NCBI RefSeq assembly: GCF_002104795.1 | Contig: NZ_NCXO01000010.1 | Coordinates: 33,669 to 97,668 of the forward strand | Reading direction: 5' to 3' | Length of the DNA: 64,000 bases | From: Mycolicibacillus koreensis | GTDB taxonomy: Bacteria; Actinomycetota; Actinomycetes; Mycobacteriales; Mycobacteriaceae | In this document: one piece after another, positions 39,323 to 48,763 of the stretch | Numbering within the stretch: position 1 is the stretch's first letter | Layout: each line of letters starts with the position of its first letter | The notes under the pieces: generated by a model | What the model saw: only the letters and a program-made list of their open reading frames with translations | Database searches by the model: none | What the model was told of the DNA's origin: nothing | Position numbers and translations under genes: made by a program

Positions 39323-40708
39323 TCAGCGCGGCGGGGGCAGTCGCAGCGCCAGCCGCGCCCCACCGAGCGGGCTGTCCTCCAATGTCGCGGTCCCGCCGTG
39401 TAATCCGGCCTGCTGGGCAACCAGCGCCAGGCCCAGCCCGGACCCGGAACGCGACGCGGTCGACCCGCGGGAGAACCGTTCGAACACCATCTGGCGTTCG
39501 TCGTCGGGAAGGCCCGAACCGTTGTCGTCGACGGTGATCTCGACTCCCGCCCGTGAACTCACCGCCGACAACTGCACCCGGGTGGCGCCGCCGTGCTTGA
39601 CCGCGTTGGCGATCGCGTTGTCGACCGCGAGACGCAGCCCGGCCGGCAGCCCGATGATGATGCAGGTCGGCGACGGGACCAGCGAGACCTCCAGTCCGGG
39701 GAAGATGCGGGTGGCGTCGTGGGCGGCGCGGTCGAGCAACTCGGTGATGTCCACCGGCACATGATCGTCGGCGGTGGACAGCTCGCCTTGGGCCAGCCGC
39801 TCCAGCGCCGATAGCGTCGCCTCGATGCGCGACTGGGTGCGGATCACGTCGCCGAGCACCTCGGCGCGCTGCTCGTCGGGCAGATCCAGCGTCGTCAGCA
39901 CCTCCAGGTTGGTGCGCATCGCGGTCAGCGGGGTGCGCAACTCGTGGGAGGACACCGCGGCGAAATCCCGGGCCGAGGCCAGCGCCTCGCGGGTGCGGTC
40001 CTGCTCTTTCCAGATCCGGCCCAGCATCCCCTTGACCGCCTCGGCGATTTCGACGGCCTCGGTCGCCCCACGCACCTCCACGACGGGGTCGCGGTCGCCG
40101 CCGTCGATCAGCCGGGTCTGCTCGGCCAACCGCCGCAGCGGACGCACCGCGAGGGTGGCCAGCGCCCAGCCGAGCACGCTGGCCGCCCCGATCGCGAACG
40201 CGCAGATCAAGATGACCCGGCGGTGCAGGTTGGCGGTGTCGGCCAGGGTGGCGTCGTAGGTGGCGCCGACCGCCATGGTCATCGGCCCGGTCGTCGGCGC
40301 GGTTGCGGGCACATCGACGGTGCGCACCCGGTAGCGCACCCCGTCGACGACGGTGTCGGCGTAGCCGATCGGCAACTCCGGCAACGTGACCGCCGAATGG
40401 GAGGCGACGACGTGGTCGCGGCGCACGGTGATCACCACGTCCTCGTCCTTGGGGGAGCGCGGGATCTGGCCCAGCCCGCGCGGCAGGAACGGCATCGCGA
40501 ACCCGGCCGCCTCATCGAGTCGGCGATCCAGCCGCTCTTTGCGGTCGTTGGTGATCCCGACCCAGACGATGGCGCCGACGATCAGCACCACGATGGCCGC
40601 GCCGAGCGCGGTGGCGAACGCCACCCGGGTGCGCAGCGACGGCGTCCGGGCGAAAACCCGCGACAGCACCCGCGGAGCGGACCGCGGACTCGACCGGGGG
40701 GCAGCCAT
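39323..40708 (-). CDS. prrB: Sensor histidine kinase PrrB
   Basis: This 461-residue kinase corresponds to Rv0902c (446). TM1 is at residues about 28-52 and TM2 at about 163-188, enclosing a sensor loop of about 110 residues. HAMP and the dimerisation helix follow, with phospho-acceptor His in SSHELRTPLTAMRTNLEVL (near residue 255). The HATPase region has AIANAVKHGG (N box), VDDNGSGLPDDE (G1), FERFSRGSTASRSGSGLGLALV (F and G2). It phosphorylates PrrA, whose gene is 10 bp upstream. PrrAB is essential in M. tuberculosis and responds to nitrogen, redox and growth conditions. Confidence 0.92.
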   Translation of the reverse strand: MAAPRSSPRSAPRVLSRVFARTPSLRTRVAFATALGAAIVVLIVGAIVWVGITNDRKERLDRRLDEAAGFAMPFLPRGLGQIPRSPKDEDVVITVRRDHVVASHSAVTLPELPIGYADTVVDGVRYRVRTVDVPATAPTTGPMTMAVGATYDATLADTANLHRRVILICAFAIGAASVLGWALATLAVRPLRRLAEQTRLIDGGDRDPVVEVRGATEAVEIAEAVKGMLGRIWKEQDRTREALASARDFAAVSSHELRTPLTAMRTNLEVLTTLDLPDEQRAEVLGDVIRTQSRIEATLSALERLAQGELSTADDHVPVDITELLDRAAHDATRIFPGLEVSLVPSPTCIIIGLPAGLRLAVDNAIANAVKHGGATRVQLSAVSSRAGVEITVDDNGSGLPDDERQMVFERFSRGSTASRSGSGLGLALVAQQAGLHGGTATLEDSPLGGARLALRLPPPR

Positions 40709-40718
40709 GCTCAGCGCG

Positions 40719-41420
40719 TCACTGCATCCGCAGGACGAACCCCACGCCGCGCACGGTGTGCAGCAGCCGCGGCGCGCCGCCGGCCTCCAGTTTGCGGCGC
40801 AGGTAGCCGATGAACACGTCGACGACGTTGGTGTCGGCGGCGAAGTCGTAGCCCCACACCAGCTCCAGCAGCTGCGCGCGCGAGAGCACCGCGGTCTTGT
40901 GTTCGGCCAGCACCGCCAGCAGATCGAACTCGCGTTTGGTCAGATCCACGTCCACCCCGTTGACCCTGGCACGCCGGCCGGGGATGTCGACCTCCAGCGG
41001 GCCGACGGTGATGGTCTCCGAGGAGGAACTGGCCGCCGAGCCCCGCCGGCGCAGCAGCGCCTTGACCCGCGCCACCAGCTCCTTGAGCTCGAACGGCTTG
41101 ACCAGGTAGTCGTCGGCGCCGGCTTCCAGCCCGGCGATGCGGTCATCGACCGAGCTGCGCGCGGAGAGCACACAGACCGGCACGTCGTTGTCCATCGCCC
41201 GCAGCGCGGTGACCACGCTGACCCCGTCGAGCACCGGCATGTTGATGTCGAGCACGATCGCGTCCGGGCGGTTCTCGGTGGCGCTGCGCAGCGCCTCGGC
41301 GCCGTCGCGGGCGGTGGACACCTCGAACTGGAAGAGCCGCAGGCCACGCTCCAACGACGCCAACACGTCGTCGTCGTCGTCGACAACCAGCACTCGGGGG
41401 GTGTTCCCTGCAGCATCCAT
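40719..41420 (-). CDS. prrA: Response regulator PrrA (OmpR family)
   Basis: This is a 233-residue response regulator. The receiver domain has the acidic pocket [10 protein letters not shown], phospho-acceptor Asp58 in [12 protein letters not shown], the Ser in VCVLSARSS and Lys in YLVKPFE. The C-terminal winged-helix DNA-binding domain reads [36 protein letters not shown] and ends in [14 protein letters not shown] 41420 gives [16 protein letters not shown] as in Rv0903c (236). It is divergent from the ABC exporter operon, with 79 bp between starts, so a PrrA-bound region could act on both. Confidence 0.93.
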   Translation of the reverse strand: MDAAGNTPRVLVVDDDDDVLASLERGLRLFQFEVSTARDGAEALRSATENRPDAIVLDINMPVLDGVSVVTALRAMDNDVPVCVLSARSSVDDRIAGLEAGADDYLVKPFELKELVARVKALLRRRGSAASSSSETITVGPLEVDIPGRRARVNGVDVDLTKREFDLLAVLAEHKTAVLSRAQLLELVWGYDFAADTNVVDVFIGYLRRKLEAGGAPRLLHTVRGVGFVLRMQ

Positions 41421-41499
41421 AGCGCCTATCTTGCCTGATTGCCGAGTGTTACCGCGGAGTGCAACGCGGTGTGGTGGCAGGATCGACAACCTAGAGATC

Positions 41500-43449
41500 A
41501 TGGTGGATGAGGCGAGGGGACCGCAGCCGGCGATCGCTGCCGCGCCGGCGCGACAGCGCCCCGTATCGGATCTGGTGCGGCTGCTGCCCTACCTGATGCC
41601 CTACCGGGCGCGTTGGCTGACCACCGTGGCCGTCGCGGTCACCAGTCTCGCCGCCACCGTGGGCATCCCGCTGTTGACCAAGGCCGTCATCGACGGGCCG
41701 ATCAGCCACCAGGATCAGCGCGGCCTGTGGATCGTCGGCGCGGCGGCCACCGCGGTCGGCGTCCTCGAGGCGGTGCTGTGGTTCTTCCGCCGGTGGCTGA
41801 TCGCCCGGGCCACCATGGGCGTCGAGGCCGACATCCGCAAAGACCTCTACGCGCGGCTGCAGATCCTGCCGATGGCGTTCCACGGCCGCTGGCAGTCCGG
41901 CCAACTGCTGTCCCGCATCATGAACGACCTCGGCACGATCCGGCGGTTCCTGTCGTTCGGGCTGATCTTCCTGGTGCTCAACGCGCTGCAGATCGTGGTG
42001 GTGACCGTGATCCTGCTGGTGCTGTACTGGCCGCTGGGGTTGCTGGTGGCGGTGTCGGTGGCGCCGGTGGCGATGACCGTGCGGCATTTCCAGAAGCTCT
42101 ACACCCGGCTGTCGCGGCGCGCCCAGGACCAGGCCGGCCACGTCGCCACCCACGTCGAGGAGGCCGCGCTCGGGGTTCGGGTGGTGCGCTCGTTCGGGCG
42201 GGAGGACTACGTGTTCGACCGGTTCGACACCGAGGCGCGCAGGCTCTATGACGCCGAGATCGGCAAGGTCGTCGCCAAAGCCAAGTTCTGGACGCTGCTG
42301 GAGGTCATCCCGAACCTGACCCTGATCGTGGTGCTCGGGGTGGGCGCCTACGCCGCCGGGCAGGGATCGGTCACCCTGGGCACCCTGGTCGCGTTCATCA
42401 CGTTGATGCTCTCGATCGTGTGGCCGATCTCGTCGCTGGGGTTCCTGCTGTCGATGACCCAGGAGTCGATGACCGCCGCCAACCGGGTGGCCGAGATCTT
42501 CGACGCCCCCATCGAGATCACCGACGGCCCGCTGAACCGGGTGCCCTCCTCCGGATGCCTGGAACTCATCGACGTCGGGTTCGCCTTTCCCGGCGCGGAC
42601 ACCTGGGTGCTGCGCCACGTCAACCTCACCGTCGAACCCGGCGAGACACTGGCGCTGGTCGGGGCGACCGGATCGGGCAAATCGGTTCTGGTGGCGTTGC
42701 TGTCCCGGCTCTACGACGTCACCGAGGGCCAGATCCGCATCGACGGCGCCGACATCCGCGACCTGCCGGTCGCCGTCGTGCGCAAGGCGGTGGCCACCGC
42801 GTTCGAGGACCCCACCCTGTTCTCGATGTCGGTGGCCGAGAATCTGCGGTTGGGGCGCCCGGCCGACGACCCCGCCGACGACGCGGAGGTGGCCGCGGCG
42901 ATCCGGGTGGCCGCCGCCGACTTCGTCGACGATCTGCCGTTCGGCGTGGACACCCGCATCGGGGAGCAGGGCATGAGCCTCTCCGGCGGCCAGCGCCAAC
43001 GCCTGGCGCTGGCCCGCGCGCTGCTGGCCGCACCGCAGATCCTCGTGCTCGACGACACCCTGTCGGCCCTCGACGTGCACACCGAGGCGCGGGTCACCGC
43101 CGCGCTGCGCACCGTGCTCGGCGGGCAGTCCCCGGTGACCGGGGTGGTGATCGCCCGGCGTGCGTCCACCGTGCTGCTCGCCGACAAGGTGGCGCTGCTG
43201 CACGCCGACGGCGACCAGCCGGCGACGATCACCGCGGTCGGCAGCCACGCTGAGTTGCTGGCGAGGGTGCCGGACTACCGCTACCTGCTGGTCGCCGACG
43301 ACGAACTCGACGACGGATGCGAACGGGAACCGGCCTGGTGCAGCGCCGAGCAGCGGGCGCGCCTGGACCGGGCCCAGTCCGAGCGCGACGCCACCGACGC
43401 CGCCTGCGTCGAGGACGAACTCACCGTCGTCGACGGCAGAACCCGATGA
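41500..43449 (+). CDS. ABC exporter half-transporter, degenerate-site subunit
   Basis: This 649-residue type IV ABC exporter subunit has six membrane helices in residues about 30-320, then a nucleotide-binding domain. Walker A GATGSGKS is near 390 and the ABC signature LSGGQ near 494. Walker [12 protein letters not shown] has Asp in place of the catalytic Glu, and the H-loop reads VIARRAST with Arg replacing His. These changes mark the non-hydrolysing site of a heterodimeric exporter. The stop overlaps the start of the second subunit (ATGA). No substrate is evident; drugs, lipids or peptides are typical. The pair is absent between prrA and accD3 in H37Rv. Confidence 0.88.
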   Translation: MVDEARGPQPAIAAAPARQRPVSDLVRLLPYLMPYRARWLTTVAVAVTSLAATVGIPLLTKAVIDGPISHQDQRGLWIVGAAATAVGVLEAVLWFFRRWLIARATMGVEADIRKDLYARLQILPMAFHGRWQSGQLLSRIMNDLGTIRRFLSFGLIFLVLNALQIVVVTVILLVLYWPLGLLVAVSVAPVAMTVRHFQKLYTRLSRRAQDQAGHVATHVEEAALGVRVVRSFGREDYVFDRFDTEARRLYDAEIGKVVAKAKFWTLLEVIPNLTLIVVLGVGAYAAGQGSVTLGTLVAFITLMLSIVWPISSLGFLLSMTQESMTAANRVAEIFDAPIEITDGPLNRVPSSGCLELIDVGFAFPGADTWVLRHVNLTVEPGETLALVGATGSGKSVLVALLSRLYDVTEGQIRIDGADIRDLPVAVVRKAVATAFEDPTLFSMSVAENLRLGRPADDPADDAEVAAAIRVAAADFVDDLPFGVDTRIGEQGMSLSGGQRQRLALARALLAAPQILVLDDTLSALDVHTEARVTAALRTVLGGQSPVTGVVIARRASTVLLADKVALLHADGDQPATITAVGSHAELLARVPDYRYLLVADDELDDGCEREPAWCSAEQRARLDRAQSERDATDAACVEDELTVVDGRTR

Positions 43450-45266
43450 GCGATCAGTGGCGTGGCCGACTCGCCGAACCCGACGACACCGATTCGCCCA
43501 TCGACGAGAGCGTGCCGCGCCGGCGGGAGGCGCGGACGCTGCTCGGTTCGCTGCTGTGGCCCCACCGCTGGCTGGTCGCGGGGTTGGCTGTGGTGGTGGT
43601 CGCCGAGAACGCGGCACGGCTGTCGGTGCCGGTGCTGGTGCGCCGCGGTATCGACGACGGCATCCCGCCGCTGATCGACGGGGGTCCGGCCACGGCGCTG
43701 ATGACGGTGGTCGCGACGTTGGCGGGCGTGGTGGCGGTGCAGGCCGGCGCACGGTTGGTGTTCCTCAACGGCTCCGGGCGGATGGGTCAACGGGTGCTGC
43801 TGGAGGTGCGCCGTCGCGGGTTCGGCCACTTCCAGCGCCTCGACATCCCGTTCCACGACCGCTACACCTCCGGGCGTGTGGTCAGCCGGCTCACCAACGA
43901 TGTCGATGCGATCCAGGATCTGTTGGAATCCGGGTTCGACAGCCTGATCACCGCGGTGCTCACCCTGGTCGGCACCGCGGTGTTGTTGATCAGCCTGGAC
44001 TGGAAGCTGGGCTTGGTCTGTCTGATCGCGTTCCCGGTGCTGGTCGTGCTGATCGGCTGGTTCCGGTCGGAGTCGGCGAAAACCTACCGCGCGGTGCGCG
44101 AGGCCGCCGCCCTGGTGATCGTGCAGTTCGTCGAGACCATGACCGGCATCAAGGCGGTGCAGGCCTACCGGCGCGAACCCCGCAACCAGCAGCTCTTCGA
44201 TGAGATCGCCGACCGCTACCGGGCGGTCAACGAGCGCACCTTCCGGCTGCTCGCGATCTTCATGCCGGGAGTGAAACTGGTCGGCAACCTCACCACCGGG
44301 GCGGTGCTGCTCTACGGCGGCTGGCTGGTGCTCGACGGGCAGATGACGATCGGCACCCTCACCGCGTTCCTGCTGTACCTGCGGATGTTCTTCGAGCCGA
44401 TGCAGGAGATCAGCCAGTTCTTCAACCTGTTCCAGTCGGCGGCCTCGGCGCTGGAGAAGCTCGCCGGGGTGCTCGCCCAGCGCCCCGCGGTGACCGACCC
44501 GCGGAATCCGGTGCCGCTGGGCCGGGCCGAGGGCGCGGTGCGCTTCGAATCGGTGCGGTTCGGCTACCACCGCGACCGGCCGGTGCTGCCGGAATTGGAC
44601 CTGGCGGTGCCCGCCGGGCAGACGGTCGCCCTGGTCGGGGCCACCGGTGCGGGCAAGACCACCTTGGCCAAGCTGATCGCCCGGTTTTACGACCCGATCG
44701 TCGGCGCGGTGCGCCTCGACGGTGTCGACCTGCGCGACCTGGCGCAGGCCGATCTGCGCCGCAACGTCGTGATGGTCACCCAGGAGAACTTCATGTTCGC
44801 GGGCACCGTGGCCGACAACATCCGCTTCGGGCGCCCTGAGGCCACCGACGCCGAGATCCGCCGCGCCGCCGAGGAGGTCGGCGCCGCGCGGTTCATCGCC
44901 GAGTTGCCCGAGGGCTTCGACACCGACGTGGCCACCCGCGGCGGGCGGCTTTCGGCCGGTCAACGCCAACTGGTGGCGTTTGCCCGGGCGTTTCTTGCCG
45001 ACCCGGCGGTGCTCATCCTCGACGAGGCCACCTCGTCGTTGGACATCCCCAGCGAACGCCAGGTGCAGCGGGCGCTGCGCACCGTGCTGGCCGACCGCAC
45101 CGCGCTGGTGATCGCCCACCGGCTGTCCACCGTCGAGATCGCCGACCGGGTGCTGGTGCTCGAGGATGGCCGAATCATCGAGGACGGCGCCCCTGTGGAG
45201 TTGATCGCCCGCCCCGGCGGCCGCTACGCCGCCTTGCACCGCGTGTGGGAGCAGTCGCTGGGCTGA
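43446..45266 (+). CDS. ABC exporter half-transporter, catalytic subunit
   Basis: This 606-residue partner of the preceding gene has six membrane helices in residues about 40-330. The nucleotide-binding domain has Walker A GATGAGKT, a variant signature RLSAGQRQL, an intact Walker B ILDEATSSLD with the catalytic Glu, and an intact H-loop (IAHRLST). Its non-canonical LSAGQ would face the degenerate Walker B of the partner, and the partner's LSGGQ would complete the active site here. This is the asymmetric arrangement known from heterodimeric exporters such as TM287/288. The 4-bp overlap supports equal synthesis of both chains. Confidence 0.88.
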   Translation: MSDQWRGRLAEPDDTDSPIDESVPRRREARTLLGSLLWPHRWLVAGLAVVVVAENAARLSVPVLVRRGIDDGIPPLIDGGPATALMTVVATLAGVVAVQAGARLVFLNGSGRMGQRVLLEVRRRGFGHFQRLDIPFHDRYTSGRVVSRLTNDVDAIQDLLESGFDSLITAVLTLVGTAVLLISLDWKLGLVCLIAFPVLVVLIGWFRSESAKTYRAVREAAALVIVQFVETMTGIKAVQAYRREPRNQQLFDEIADRYRAVNERTFRLLAIFMPGVKLVGNLTTGAVLLYGGWLVLDGQMTIGTLTAFLLYLRMFFEPMQEISQFFNLFQSAASALEKLAGVLAQRPAVTDPRNPVPLGRAEGAVRFESVRFGYHRDRPVLPELDLAVPAGQTVALVGATGAGKTTLAKLIARFYDPIVGAVRLDGVDLRDLAQADLRRNVVMVTQENFMFAGTVADNIRFGRPEATDAEIRRAAEEVGAARFIAELPEGFDTDVATRGGRLSAGQRQLVAFARAFLADPAVLILDEATSSLDIPSERQVQRALRTVLADRTALVIAHRLSTVEIADRVLVLEDGRIIEDGAPVELIARPGGRYAALHRVWEQSLG

Positions 45267-45282
45267 CGCGCCACACGTCGAG

Positions 45283-45300
45283 CCGCACGTTTTGGTGCGG
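45283..45300. terminator. Hairpin between the ABC operon and accD3
   Basis: CCGCAC-GTTTTG-GTGCGG is a 6-bp stem lying 16 bp after the ABC exporter stop in a 116-bp convergent spacer. A second short palindrome, CCTTGA-AC-TCAAGG, follows near 45305. It is a candidate bidirectional terminator, but weak. Confidence 0.35.
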
Positions 45301-45382
45301 TTACCCCTTGAACTCAAGGCCCTGAAATGCACGCAAACGTGAGTCTGGTGGTGTGGGCGCGAGTCGCGAGCCCGCCGCACGG

Positions 45383-46858
45383 CTACACCCCAGGCACCCC
45401 GATGCTCCGGTAGCGCTGCAGCCGCGCGTCCAAGCGCTCGTTGTCGGCGACGGTGCGCACGCTGTGCAACTCGGTGGCGATCACCCGCGACAGCCGTTTG
45501 ATGAACTCGATCGGCTCGTCGGCGGCGTCGGGCTGTTCGGGCACGATCGTGTCGACGATCCCGGCGGCCGCCAACTCCGACGAGCGGATCCCCTGCGACG
45601 CGGCGAGCTGATCGGCGTGCTCGGTGTCGCGGTAGACGATGGCGCTGGCCCCCTCCGGCGGCAGCGGCGCCAACCACCCGTGCCGGGCGGCCACCACCCG
45701 GTCGGCGGGCACCATCGCCAGCGCGGGCCCGCCGTTACCCTGCCCGAGCAGCACCGACACGGTCGGCACCGGCAGGGTCACCAAGTCGGCCAGACAGCGG
45801 GCGATCTCCCCGGCCAGCCCGTCCTGCTCGGCCTCCGGGGAGAGTGCCGGGCCGGGAGTGTCGATCACCAACAGCAACGGCAGCCGCAGCCCGGCCGCCA
45901 GCGCCATCCCGCGGCGGGCCTCCCGCAGCGCGGCCGGCCCGGTCATGCCGCCGACCCGTCGCTGACCCAGGACCACGGCCGGCTGCCCGCCGAACCGGGC
46001 CAACGCCAGCAGCATGGCCGCGGCCTCCGACGTTCCGGTCGCCGACAGCACCACCCGCTCGGTGGCGCCGTGGCGCAGCAGCATCCCCGCGCCCGGACGG
46101 CCGGGACGCCGCGAGGCGAGCACCGACTCCCAGGCCGGCACCGGTGCGGGCGGCTCGTCGGGCATCGGCGCCGGGGCCGGAGCCGGGGGATCGATGAGCA
46201 CCTTCAACGCTCGCCGCAGGGTGCGCCGCAACCATTTCAGCGGCACCACCCCGTCGATCACGCCGTGGCGTTGTAGGTTCTCGGCGGTCTGCACCCCGGC
46301 CGGGAACGGCTCACCGTAGAGCTGCTCGTAGACCCGCGGGCCCAAGAACCCGATCAGCGCACCCGGCTGGGCGATCGTGACATGCCCCAGCGACCCCCAC
46401 GACGCGAACACCCCGCCGGTCGTCGGGTGCCGCAGGTACACCAGGTACGGCAGGTGCGCGCGTTTGTGCAGTTCGACCGCGGCGGTGATCTTGACCATCT
46501 GCAGGAACGCCACCGTGCCCTCCTGCATCCGCGTGCCGCCGGAACTCGGCGACGCCAGCAGCGGCAGACGCTGGGCGGTGGCCCGTTGCACCGCGGTGGT
46601 GATGCGCTCGGCAGCGGCCACCCCGATCGAGCCGGCCAAGAACCCGAACTCGCAGACGATGACCGCCACCCGCCGGCCGTGCACCCGCCCCTCCCCGGTG
46701 ATCACCGCCTCGTCCAGGCCGGTCGCCGTGCGTGCCTCGGCGAGCGCGGCGCGGTAGTCGTCGTCCTCGTCGACCGTCAGCGGGGCGGTGTCCCAACTGC
46801 GGAACGAACCGGCGTCGAGCACCGCGTCAACCAAGTCCAGGGCACCGATCCGATCCAT
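45383..46858 (-). CDS. accD3: Acetyl/propionyl-CoA carboxylase beta subunit AccD3-like
   Basis: This 491-residue carboxyltransferase has both crotonase-like halves in one chain, like Rv0904c (495). The N-terminal half has [19 protein letters not shown] and [19 protein letters not shown] (oxyanion site). The C-terminal half has [29 protein letters not shown] and [21 protein letters not shown] linker rich in Pro/Ala joins them around residues 225-245. It transfers the carboxyl group from biotin to an acyl-CoA. AccD3 is the least characterised of the mycobacterial AccD proteins and its acyl-CoA substrate is uncertain. It is divergent from echA6. Confidence 0.87.
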   Translation of the reverse strand: MDRIGALDLVDAVLDAGSFRSWDTAPLTVDEDDDYRAALAEARTATGLDEAVITGEGRVHGRRVAVIVCEFGFLAGSIGVAAAERITTAVQRATAQRLPLLASPSSGGTRMQEGTVAFLQMVKITAAVELHKRAHLPYLVYLRHPTTGGVFASWGSLGHVTIAQPGALIGFLGPRVYEQLYGEPFPAGVQTAENLQRHGVIDGVVPLKWLRRTLRRALKVLIDPPAPAPAPMPDEPPAPVPAWESVLASRRPGRPGAGMLLRHGATERVVLSATGTSEAAAMLLALARFGGQPAVVLGQRRVGGMTGPAALREARRGMALAAGLRLPLLLVIDTPGPALSPEAEQDGLAGEIARCLADLVTLPVPTVSVLLGQGNGGPALAMVPADRVVAARHGWLAPLPPEGASAIVYRDTEHADQLAASQGIRSSELAAAGIVDTIVPEQPDAADEPIEFIKRLSRVIATELHSVRTVADNERLDARLQRYRSIGVPGV

Positions 46859-46915
46859 AACCTGACCCTAATAAGCTTGGGCAATTACCGTCGGTATGAG
46901 GAGGAGCGGCGCTTG

Positions 46916-47647
46916 ATGATTGGTGTGACCCGCGATGGCAACGTCACCACGCTGGAACTGCAGCGGCCGGAACGGCGCAACGCGCTGAACTCCGAACTCG
47001 TCGACGGGTTGCGGGAGGCCGTGACCGCCGCCGCCGCCGATGACGTCCGAGCGATCGTGCTCACCGGGCAGGGCACCGTGTTCTGCGCCGGGGCGGACCT
47101 GTCCGGCGACGCGTTCGCCGCCGACTACCCGGACAAACTGATCGCGTTGCACCAGTCCATCAACACCGCTCCGATGCCGGTCGTCGCCGCGATCAACGGG
47201 CCGGCGATCGGTGCGGGCCTGCAACTGGCCATGGTCTGCGACCTGCGGGTGGTGGCCCCGGATGCCTTCTTCCAGTTCCCTGTCGCCAAATACGGTTTGG
47301 CCCTGGACAACTGGAGTATCCGGCGACTGGTGTCGCTGGTGGGCCACGGGCGTGCGCGCGCGATGATGCTGACCGCGGAACGCCTCGGCGCACAGGAGGC
47401 GTTGCAGACCGGGATGGCCAACCGGCTCGGCGACCTCGCCGACGCGCAGCAGTGGGCCCAGGAGATCGCCGGGCTCGCACCACTGGCGCTGCGCCATGCC
47501 AAACGGGTGCTCAACGACGACGGCGCCTATGAAGACCAATCGCCGGTGCACAAGGAGCTGTTCGACAAGGCCTGGGCCAGCCAGGACGTGATCGAGGCGC
47601 AGGTCGCCCGGGTGGAGAAACGACCACCGAAATTCCAGGGCGCCTGA
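46916..47647 (+). CDS. echA6: Enoyl-CoA hydratase/isomerase family protein EchA6
   Basis: This 243-residue crotonase-fold protein has exactly the length of Rv0905. The CoA-binding and oxyanion segments are [18 protein letters not shown] and [22 protein letters not shown]. In M. tuberculosis EchA6 lacks the usual catalytic glutamates and acts as an acyl-CoA carrier feeding mycolic-acid synthesis; here too the position after FPVAKYGL carries no clear Glu. ATG 46916 follows a strong GAGGAG. A heptapeptide-length ORF (46896-46916) overlaps its start with TGATG. The MBL-fold gene begins 5 bp after the stop. Confidence 0.87.
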   Translation: MIGVTRDGNVTTLELQRPERRNALNSELVDGLREAVTAAAADDVRAIVLTGQGTVFCAGADLSGDAFAADYPDKLIALHQSINTAPMPVVAAINGPAIGAGLQLAMVCDLRVVAPDAFFQFPVAKYGLALDNWSIRRLVSLVGHGRARAMMLTAERLGAQEALQTGMANRLGDLADAQQWAQEIAGLAPLALRHAKRVLNDDGAYEDQSPVHKELFDKAWASQDVIEAQVARVEKRPPKFQGA

Positions 47648-47652
47648 TCGCC

Positions 47653-48759
47653 ATGCTGCGTACCGCGCTGCGTCTGACCGCCGGAACCGCCACGTTGGCG
47701 GCCGGCGGTTGGATGATGCGGGCGTTGCACGGCGCTCCGGAGGCTCTCGGCGCCGGACCGGCCGAGATCCGGCGGGTCGCCCAGGGCTCCCCGAATTTCG
47801 TGGACGGGGCGTTCACCAACCCCGACGACGACACCGGTTTCGACATGGGGCTCCAACAGCAGTGGATGGTGCTGCGGGAACTGGTCGGCGGGCGAGGCGT
47901 CGGACGGCCCGCCGCGCCGATCCCGCTGGTCGAGCCGTCGGTCGACGGCACCGAGGGGCTGGCCGGTACCTGGTTCGGGCACTCGTCGGTGCTGATCGAG
48001 ATCGACGGCTACCGGGTGCTCGCCGACCCGGTGTGGAGCCGGCGCTGCTCCCCGTCGGACAGCGTCGGCCCGGAACGGCTGCACCCCCCGCCGGCGGCGC
48101 TGGATACCCTGCCGGCGATCGACGCGGTCGTGATCAGCCACGACCACTACGATCACCTCGACATCGACGCGGTCATCGAGTTGGGGCGCACCCAGCGTGC
48201 ACCGTTCGTCGTTCCGCTCGGGGTGGGGGCGCACCTGCGCCGCTGGGGTGTGCCCGAGCACCGGGTGGTGGAACTGGACTGGGGCCAGGCGCACCGGATC
48301 GCCAACCTGACGGTGGCGTGCACCCCCGCCCGGCACTTCTCCGGACGGTTCGTCACCCGCAACACCACGCTCTGGTCGTCCTGGGCGCTCATCGGTGAGC
48401 GACACCGCGTGTTCTTCGGCGGCGACAGCGGCTATACCCGGTCCTTCGCCGACATCGGAAGCGAGTATGGCCCGTTCGACCTGACGCTGCTGCCGATCGG
48501 CGCCTACCACCGGGCCTGGCCCGACATCCACATGACCCCGGAGGAGGCGGTACGGGCGCACCGCGACCTCACCGACGCCGGAATGCTCATGCCGATCCAC
48601 TGGGGCACGTTCCGGCTGGCCCCGCACCCGTGGGCCGAACCGGTGGAACGGCTGCTCGCCGCGGCCGATGCCGACGGGACCACCGTCGCGGTGCCCCGCC
48701 CGGGGGGCCGCGTAGCGCCCACCGCCGAGGGGCACCTCGATCCGTGGTGGCGGTTGTAG
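47653..48759 (+). CDS. Metallo-beta-lactamase-fold hydrolase, NAPE-PLD-like (Rv0906-like)
   Basis: This 368-residue protein has an uncleaved or cleaved N-terminal hydrophobic segment (LRLTAGTATLAAGGWMM). The core is a metallo-beta-lactamase fold with HDHYDHLD (HxHxDH metal site) near residues 163-170. It also has GTWFGHSSVLIEIDGYRVLADPVW, a later metal His in CTPARHFSGRF, FFGGDSGYTRSF (bridging Asp) and MPIHWGTF (final His). This pattern is that of the N-acyl-phosphatidylethanolamine phospholipase D subgroup, so a phosphodiester lipid substrate is plausible. It matches Rv0906 (372) and sits between echA6 and the Rv0907-like gene, with 4-5 bp gaps. Confidence 0.85.
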   Translation: MLRTALRLTAGTATLAAGGWMMRALHGAPEALGAGPAEIRRVAQGSPNFVDGAFTNPDDDTGFDMGLQQQWMVLRELVGGRGVGRPAAPIPLVEPSVDGTEGLAGTWFGHSSVLIEIDGYRVLADPVWSRRCSPSDSVGPERLHPPPAALDTLPAIDAVVISHDHYDHLDIDAVIELGRTQRAPFVVPLGVGAHLRRWGVPEHRVVELDWGQAHRIANLTVACTPARHFSGRFVTRNTTLWSSWALIGERHRVFFGGDSGYTRSFADIGSEYGPFDLTLLPIGAYHRAWPDIHMTPEEAVRAHRDLTDAGMLMPIHWGTFRLAPHPWAEPVERLLAAADADGTTVAVPRPGGRVAPTAEGHLDPWWRL

Positions 48760-48763
48760 GGCG

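Noticed and set aside
41491..43752. A 753-codon antisense frame over the ABC exporter
   Set aside because: It covers two well-defined ABC genes on the other strand and has only low-complexity Arg/His/Gly composition.
46896..46916. Heptapeptide-length leader ORF overlapping the echA6 start
   Set aside because: It is only six codons formed by the Shine-Dalgarno itself (ATGAGGAGG), so it is most likely incidental.
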